Both the position numbers and the translations under genes were made by a program. A DNA stretch of 64,000 nucleotides from Brevundimonas sp. PAMC22021 (GTDB taxonomy: Bacteria > Pseudomonadota > Alphaproteobacteria > Caulobacterales > Caulobacteraceae), in NCBI RefSeq assembly GCF_019443405.1, contig NZ_CP080376.1:1674001-1738000 (forward strand), read 5' to 3'. Shown one piece after another: positions 59,092 through 64,000 of the stretch. A model generated the notes under the pieces. The model ran no database searches. It was not told the origin of the DNA and saw nothing but the letters and a program-made list of their open reading frames with translations. Each line of letters starts with the position of its first letter. The stretch's first letter is position 1.

Positions 59092-60298
59092 GCACCGGCG
59101 TGAACGTCCGCCCGGCCTCCCAGGCCTCGACCGCGTCCGACCACTGCTGCGCCATATGCCGTCGCTGCATCTCGAACTCCGCCTTGTTGTAGACCCCGCG
59201 CGACGACCGCTCCTCGTGAGCCAAGCCCTTTTCGATCCAGTCCGAGTTGAACCCCATCTCGTGCAACAGGGTCGAAGCCGTCCGTCGCAGGTCGTGCACG
59301 GTGAACGGCTCCAAAGGCAGTCCCCGCTTCTTCGCCAGCGCGGCGATGGCGGAGGTCACGCGATTGAAGGTCGCCCGCGACATCGGCGCGTCCGCGTCGT
59401 AGCGCGACGGCAGGATGTATTTGGAGTTCCCCGCGCAGGTCTTCAGGGCGATCAGGATGTCGAGCATCTGGGTCGACAGATAGACGTTGTGGGGCCGGGA
59501 GCGCTTCATCCGCGCCGCCGGGATCGACCAGACGGCGTTCTCGAAATCCACTTCTGGCCAGACGCCATCCTGCAGTTCGCTCTTTCGCACCATGCTGAGC
59601 AGGATGAACTTCAGCCCGAGCCGGATGGTCGGCAGGGTCGCCACCTCTCCGAGAAGCCCCAGCATGATGCGGATCTCGCTCGGCGACAGGCTGCGGTCTC
59701 GCGGCCGGAAGGTCGCGATCGACGCCGGCCCGACGCCGTCGGCCGGATTGTCGATCTTCTCGCCGTGCAGAATCGCCCAGGCGTAGATCTGTTTGACGAT
59801 GTCGCGCACATGGATCGCCGTCGCCGGCGCGCCGCGGTCCACGATGGTCTTGCAGTGCGCCCGGATGTCGTCGGGAGTGATCTCGCTAAGCAGGCGGTTT
59901 CGCCACTGCGGCAGCACCTCGCGATTGAAGATCGACCGGCGCATGTTCCGTGTGCTGTCCGCCATCGGTGCGGTGTCCATCCAACGCTGGGCGACATGCT
60001 CGAAGCTGCGCGCCTCTTTCAGACGACGCTTGGCGCGCTGCTTCTCCAGGGCGGGCGACACGCCGTCCGCGATGGTCCGCTTGATCTCGAACAGACGTTC
60101 CCGCGCCTGCGAGAGGCTCAGACCGCCCCGTCCGTAGCGCCCCAGGGTGAGCGTCTCTCGCCGACCGTTGAAGCGATAGTCGTAGCGGAACGAGATCGCT
60201 CCCCCGGGCGAGATGTAGGCGTACAAGCCGTCCCTGTCGGTACTCTTGTAAGGCTTTGATTTAGGCTTCAAATTCTTCAGAGCGGCATCGGTAAGCAC
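59045..60298 (-). CDS. int: P4-type tyrosine integrase
   Basis: 417 aa from a GTG at 60298, chosen because GAGGAGG lies 7 nt upstream. The N-terminal DUF4102 arm-binding domain (LTDAALKNLKPKSKPYKSTD, RDGLYAYISPGGAISFRY) is followed by the core-binding and catalytic domains. The catalytic set: Arg in ILLSMVRKSELQDG, H-x-x-R in FTVHDLRRTASTLLHEMG, and the Tyr in RGVYNKAEFEMQ. It catalyses site-specific integration and excision. It lies 291 bp from the guaA stop, the expected position at one end of an island. Confidence 0.92.
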   Translation of the reverse strand: MLTDAALKNLKPKSKPYKSTDRDGLYAYISPGGAISFRYDYRFNGRRETLTLGRYGRGGLSLSQARERLFEIKRTIADGVSPALEKQRAKRRLKEARSFEHVAQRWMDTAPMADSTRNMRRSIFNREVLPQWRNRLLSEITPDDIRAHCKTIVDRGAPATAIHVRDIVKQIYAWAILHGEKIDNPADGVGPASIATFRPRDRSLSPSEIRIMLGLLGEVATLPTIRLGLKFILLSMVRKSELQDGVWPEVDFENAVWSIPAARMKRSRPHNVYLSTQMLDILIALKTCAGNSKYILPSRYDADAPMSRATFNRVTSAIAALAKKRGLPLEPFTVHDLRRTASTLLHEMGFNSDWIEKGLAHEERSSRGVYNKAEFEMQRRHMAQQWSDAVEAWEAGRTFTPVLSVPEGEGPRFDPKF

Positions 60299-60588
60299 GG
60301 TAAAACCTCCTCGCACCGGACAGGCCCGGAAATCGGCGGTTCGAGGTCGATATTTTCTCGCCTTTTCAGCGTCTTGCTTGAAAAGAATACCGTCAACGGC
60401 TCGCCGTGGCCCAGACGGTATGAGCCGGAATCCATGGGAGCAACGGAGCGCGATACCGTCAGACAGGTCGGCATCACGAAAAAAAGACCCTCCGAAAGGC
60501 TCCGAAGGGTCTCGACAGAATTCACTTTCGCGTCAGCAACTTACAGCCCATTTCGGAAGCGTTCTCGAAAGCTCCCGAAAGGCCCGAA
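60299..60588. other. Integrase promoter and attachment-side region
   Basis: 290 bp between int and guaA. It includes the int promoter on the minus strand and the presumed attR arm sequences. Short related segments such as CTCCGAAAGGCTCCGAAGGG (60491-60510) and CGGAAGCGTTCTCGAAAGCT (60554-60573) with CCCGAAAGGCCCG after it look like arm-type repeats with the shared CGAAAG core. No gene is evident. Confidence 0.45.
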
Positions 60589-60610
60589 TTATTCCCACTC
60601 TATGGTGCCG
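60589..60610 (-). other. Presumed att core in the guaA 3' end
   Basis: The last codons of guaA (reading ATAGAGTGGGAATAA on the minus strand) form the conserved end at which islands with this integrase type commonly insert. The element restores the guaA 3' end on integration. The other att copy was not found in the window, so core length cannot be set. Confidence 0.6.
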
Positions 60611-62163
60611 GGCGGTTTGGAGGTCACGTCGTAGACGACTCGGTTGACGCCGCGAACCTCGTTGATGATGCGGGTAGCGGTGCGGGCGAGGACGTCCCAG
60701 GGAAATTGGTAGAAATCGGCGGTCATGCCGTCGGTCGAGGTGACGGCGCGCAGGGCCAGGACCTTTTCGTAGGTGCGGGCGTCGCCCATGACGCCGACCG
60801 TCTTGACCGGCAGCAGCACGGCGAAGGCCTGCCAGATATCGTCATAGAGGCCCGCCTTGCGGATCTCCTCCAGATAGATGGCGTCCGCGTCCTGAAGCGT
60901 TGCGACGGCGTCCGGCGTGATCTCGCCGGGAATACGGATGGCCAGGCCCGGTCCGGGGAATGGGTGGCGGCCGACAAAGGCGTCCGTCAGGCCCAGTTCG
61001 CGCCCCAGCGCCCTCACCTCGTCCTTGAACAGCTCGCGCAACGGCTCGACCAGCTTCAGCTGCATGAAGTCCGGCAGGCCGCCGACATTGTGGTGGCTCT
61101 TGATCACGGCACTGGGCCCGCCGGAGGCGGAAACGCTTTCGATCACGTCCGGATAGAGGGTGCCCTGGGCCAGGAACTGCGCGCCCTCGATCCTGGCGGC
61201 CTCGCGGTCGAACACTTCGATGAAGACACGGCCGATGGTCTTGCGCTTGGTTTCGGGGTCGGAGACGCCGGCAAGCTGACCGAGGAATTCCTTCGACGCA
61301 TCAACGTGCACCAGCGGGATGTTGTAGTGTTCTCTGAACAGGGTCGTGACCTGAACCGCCTCGTCCTTGCGCAACAGGCCGGTGTCCACGAAGACGCAGG
61401 TCAGCTGATCGCCGATGGCTTCGTGGATCAGAACGGCGGCGACGGAGGAGTCCACGCCTCCGGACAGGCCGCAGATGACCTTGGCGTCGCCGACCTGTTC
61501 CCTGATCTTCGCGATCTGCTCGTCGCGATAGGCGGCCATGGTCCAGTCGCCGTCCAGCCCGGCGATCGCGTGGGTAAAGTTCTTCAGGATCGCGGCGCCG
61601 CGCGGGGTGTGCATCACCTCGGGGTGGAACTGCACGCCATAGATCTTGCGGGTCTCGTCGGCGATGGCGGCGAAGGGCGCGCCTTCCGAGGTGGCGATGA
61701 CCTCGAAGCCGTTGGGAATGGCGGTGACGCGGTCACCGTGGCTCATCCAAACGGGCTCGCGGTGATCGACGGCGCCGATGCCGGCGAACAGCGGGCTTTC
61801 CTTGGTGATGACGATCTCGGCGCGACCGAACTCGCGATGATGGCCGCTCTCGACCTTGCCGCCCATTTCCGCGCAGATCAGCTGCTCGCCGTAGCAGACG
61901 CCCAGGATCGGCAGACCGGCTTCGAACACGGCGTGTTCGACGCGCGGACTATCCGCTTCGGTGGTCGAGCTGGGACCGCCCGACAGGATGATGGCCCGCG
62001 GCAACATGGCCGTCAGCGCGGCGCCCGCTTTGTCGAACGGGTGGATCTCGCAATAGACATTGGCCTCGCGCAGACGGCGCGCGATCAGCTGGGTCACCTG
62101 GCTGCCGAAGTCGACGATCAGGACCTTCTGGTGGTCGCCGGGCGTGGTCGAAGCGGGGATCAT
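60589..62163 (-). CDS. guaA: GMP synthase (glutamine-hydrolysing)
   Basis: 524 aa. N-terminal class I amidotransferase: [20 protein letters not shown], the nucleophile in [19 protein letters not shown] and His in [11 protein letters not shown]. The ATP-PPase P-loop is [20 protein letters not shown]. The C-terminal dimerisation domain ends [17 protein letters not shown]. It converts XMP to GMP with glutamine. A housekeeping gene; its 3' end is the attachment site of the mobile element. Its start overlaps the methyltransferase stop by 4 nt. Confidence 0.97.
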   Translation of the reverse strand: MIPASTTPGDHQKVLIVDFGSQVTQLIARRLREANVYCEIHPFDKAGAALTAMLPRAIILSGGPSSTTEADSPRVEHAVFEAGLPILGVCYGEQLICAEMGGKVESGHHREFGRAEIVITKESPLFAGIGAVDHREPVWMSHGDRVTAIPNGFEVIATSEGAPFAAIADETRKIYGVQFHPEVMHTPRGAAILKNFTHAIAGLDGDWTMAAYRDEQIAKIREQVGDAKVICGLSGGVDSSVAAVLIHEAIGDQLTCVFVDTGLLRKDEAVQVTTLFREHYNIPLVHVDASKEFLGQLAGVSDPETKRKTIGRVFIEVFDREAARIEGAQFLAQGTLYPDVIESVSASGGPSAVIKSHHNVGGLPDFMQLKLVEPLRELFKDEVRALGRELGLTDAFVGRHPFPGPGLAIRIPGEITPDAVATLQDADAIYLEEIRKAGLYDDIWQAFAVLLPVKTVGVMGDARTYEKVLALRAVTSTDGMTADFYQFPWDVLARTATRIINEVRGVNRVVYDVTSKPPGTIEWE

Positions 62164-63482
62164 GCGGTCGGTTCCGTCAGGTAGAGGCGAGTGTAGGCGG
62201 CGAAGAAGAAGCCGTCGGTGCCGGTGGACGCCGGCGAGAGGCGCAGGGCGTGACCTTCAGCGCGGTTCATCAGCATCTCCGCCGCCGCCTCGCTCTGCGT
62301 CGCCAACTCGGAACGCGCGGTGGGTCGGAAGTCTGCGTGCGCCGCCTCGAAGGCGGCGATGCTGGCCTCGTTCTCGGCGCTCAGCATCGAGCAGGTGACA
62401 TAGACCAGCCGTCCGCCCGGCCTCACCAGCCGCGCGGCCTGTCCCAGGATGCGGACCTGCAGCGCGTGCAGGCGCTCGACCTCTTCCGTCGTCAATCGCC
62501 AGGCGTCTTCCGGCCGGCGTCGCCAGGTGCCGCTGCCCGAGCACGGCGCGTCAACGAACACCAGGTCGGCCTGATCGTTCAGCGCCTCCAGCCCGCCGCC
62601 GTTCTGGCCGATCAGGACCAGTTCAGCCTCCACGCCCGCGCGCTCGAGCCGGGGACGGATGTTGTTGAGCCGCTTCTGCACCACGTCGGAGGCGACCAGC
62701 CGGCCCTCCCCGCCGTCGGACAGACCCATGGCCGCCGCCAGGCCCAGGGTCTTGCCGCCGCCGCCGGCGCAATAGTCGACCACCGTCATGCCGGGCTTCG
62801 CTTCAGCGAGGGCGCAGACGACCTGGCTGCCCTCATCCTGGATCTCTATACGGCCAGCCTGAAAGGCGTCCAGCGCCTGGACGTTCGGCGGCGGCTCGGC
62901 GGCTAAACGCAGGCCGACAGGCGACAGCGGCGTACGCGCGGGCTCGAGCCCGGCTTCGCGCAGTTCGGCCTCGACGGCCTCCAGGCTGGCGCGGACGACA
63001 TTGACCCGCAGGTCGATCGGCGCGCGCGGGACCATCAGGGCCTGCGCCTCCTCCGTCCAGCGATCGCCGAAGGTCTTCTTGAAATCCTCGACCACAAACT
63101 CGGGCAGGCCCGCGGCGATCCAGCCGGGCAGGTCGCCGGGCTGGGCGGTCAGGCGATTGCGCTCCTGCTTGGACAGCGGGCGCGGGCCGTAGCCTTCACC
63201 GGAGTGCAGCGCCTCGATCTCCTCCAGCGACAGACCGTCGATGGCGGACAGCGAACCGATCACCAGCGCCCGGCCGTCTTCGCGCCCGCCCATGATCCAC
63301 GACAGGCGGCCGCGTGCGCGCAGCACCTTGTAGACCCGGTCGGCGATGGCCCGCCGGTCCTTGGAGCCCGCATAGCGGTTCGCTGCACCCCAGGCTTTCA
63401 GCACGGCTTCGGCCGGCTGGCGGCTTTGGGTGATGGAGTCGATCACGGCGCCGGCGGCGGCCAGTCGGGCGGCGGGAGTCAC
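62160..63482 (-). CDS. RsmB/NOP-type RNA (cytosine-5) methyltransferase
   Basis: 440 aa. The N-terminal helical part ([36 protein letters not shown]) is NusB-like. The SAM site is [19 protein letters not shown]; the catalytic motif is [20 protein letters not shown] and the second cysteine is [16 protein letters not shown]. These features define the RsmB/Nop2 m5C methyltransferases acting on rRNA or tRNA. It lies between guaA and the MAPEG gene, as in other Caulobacterales. Confidence 0.92.
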   Translation of the reverse strand: MTPAARLAAAGAVIDSITQSRQPAEAVLKAWGAANRYAGSKDRRAIADRVYKVLRARGRLSWIMGGREDGRALVIGSLSAIDGLSLEEIEALHSGEGYGPRPLSKQERNRLTAQPGDLPGWIAAGLPEFVVEDFKKTFGDRWTEEAQALMVPRAPIDLRVNVVRASLEAVEAELREAGLEPARTPLSPVGLRLAAEPPPNVQALDAFQAGRIEIQDEGSQVVCALAEAKPGMTVVDYCAGGGGKTLGLAAAMGLSDGGEGRLVASDVVQKRLNNIRPRLERAGVEAELVLIGQNGGGLEALNDQADLVFVDAPCSGSGTWRRRPEDAWRLTTEEVERLHALQVRILGQAARLVRPGGRLVYVTCSMLSAENEASIAAFEAAHADFRPTARSELATQSEAAAEMLMNRAEGHALRLSPASTGTDGFFFAAYTRLYLTEPTA

Positions 63483-63495
63483 TGGGGCGGCATCC

Positions 63496-63888
63496 TCAAA
63501 TAAACAGGGCGGCGAGGATCAGGACGAGCCCGATCAGCGAAACCAGCCACGCCAGCGACCGGACATAGGGCACGCCCAGCGCATACAGCGGCACATAGGC
63601 CACGCGCGCCCAGAAGTAGAGGCCGGCGCCCCAGACCGTCCAGGCGCTGTTCGCATCCGCAACGTGCGCAATCAGCACCGCACCAATGAACAGGGGGAGA
63701 GTCTCGAACAGGTTGGCCTGCGCCCGCTCGAGTCGTCCGGTAACGGGTCCCGCCGACCCCTTGGGTTCGTCGCGCGCGCCCGCGTTCCAGGCCAGGCCGA
63801 ACCGCGCCACCCGCCCCGCCGCCGGGAGAAAGATCTGGATCAGCGCCAGGATCAGCGTCAGGGCGAGATAGAACAGTTCGGTCGTCAT
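63496..63888 (-). CDS. MAPEG-family membrane protein
   Basis: 130 aa with four hydrophobic helices. ELFYLALTLILALIQIFLPA opens it, RLERAQANLFETLPLFIGAV is the conserved R-x-x-x-A-x-x-N-x-x-E motif of MAPEG proteins, and FWARVAYVPLYALGVPYVRS follows. MAPEG members include glutathione S-transferase-like membrane enzymes; the substrate of this bacterial subgroup is unknown. It is between guaB and the RNA methyltransferase gene. Confidence 0.9.
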   Translation of the reverse strand: MTTELFYLALTLILALIQIFLPAAGRVARFGLAWNAGARDEPKGSAGPVTGRLERAQANLFETLPLFIGAVLIAHVADANSAWTVWGAGLYFWARVAYVPLYALGVPYVRSLAWLVSLIGLVLILAALFI

Positions 63889-63893
63889 GGCCG

Positions 63894-64000
<107 letters not shown>

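Larger units (their letters stand above)
1..60605. mobile_element. Integrative and conjugative element inserted at the 3' end of guaA (left end outside window)
   Basis: The right boundary is inferred from a tyrosine integrase and an AlpA-like gene lying immediately beside the 3' end of guaA, a known integration site for genomic islands. Inside are a complete VirB/VirD4 transfer operon, a relaxase with MobC and an RP4-like nic sequence, ArdC, DUF736, ParB and large blocks of metal-resistance and phage-defence cargo. I searched by eye for a second copy of the guaA 3' end (the motif reading TTATTCCCACTC on the plus strand) and found none, so the left end is presumably before position 1. Whether the lasso genes at 1-1,548 belong to the element cannot be proved from this window. 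Confidence 0.7.

Noticed and set aside
60706..62184. A long plus-strand open frame opposite guaA
   Set aside because: guaA is unmistakable on the minus strand; the antisense frame has no recognisable motif.

Overview
The window is high-GC alphaproteobacterial DNA. The right edge carries a chromosomal block, guaB - MAPEG - RsmB-type methyltransferase - guaA, all on the minus strand. Together with base composition and protein style this suggests Caulobacterales, probably a Brevundimonas- or Caulobacter-like host (inference). Almost everything to the left (about 1-60,600) looks like one integrative and conjugative element (ICE) inserted at the 3' end of guaA. A tyrosine integrase and an AlpA-type excisionase candidate sit directly beside guaA. 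The other end of the element is not in the window.

Layout. (1) 1-1,548, minus strand: the edge of a lasso-peptide cluster, with a GntR-type regulator, a precursor that appears to carry three tandem core peptides, and a truncated B protein. (2) 1,805-14,540, plus strand: two small regulators, then a tightly overlapping VirB1-VirB11/VirD4 type IV secretion operon with EexN-like and VirB7-like lipoproteins, ending in an LPD7-like protein. (3) 14,550-20,690, minus strand: an AbiEi/AbiEii pair with a frameshifted third gene, relaxase and MobC with an RP4-like nic sequence upstream, small metal-type periplasmic proteins, ArdC and DUF736. (4) 21,265-29,333: accessory genes, including a pseudogene, a disulfide oxidoreductase, an MNT-HEPN module, a MerR/MerT set without MerA, MntP behind a yybP-ykoY (Mn2+) riboswitch, DmeR/DmeF and a copper-storage-like protein. 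(5) 29,687-38,783: a defence island with Thoeris (ThsB and ThsA plus two more TIR proteins), a DUF2971 protein, and a type II CBASS (CD-NTase, Cap2, Cap3, divergent Cap15-like effector) with an unrecognised fifth gene. (6) 38,975-44,654: a ParB-family protein, a CoiA-like nuclease candidate and two unknown genes. (7) 44,657-58,662: a czc-type efflux operon with several CDF proteins, a MerR-controlled transporter, and an arsR-arsC-ACR3-arsN2-arsH operon. (8) 58,798-60,298: alpA-like gene and integrase, then the guaA junction.

How it works together (inference). The T4SS, coupling protein, relaxase/MobC and oriT would move the element. ArdC, EexN and ParB help establishment and maintenance. The cargo pays its way through metal and arsenic resistance, phage defence (AbiE, Thoeris, CBASS, HEPN modules) and possibly a lasso peptide. 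All function calls come from motifs read by eye; no database search was possible.
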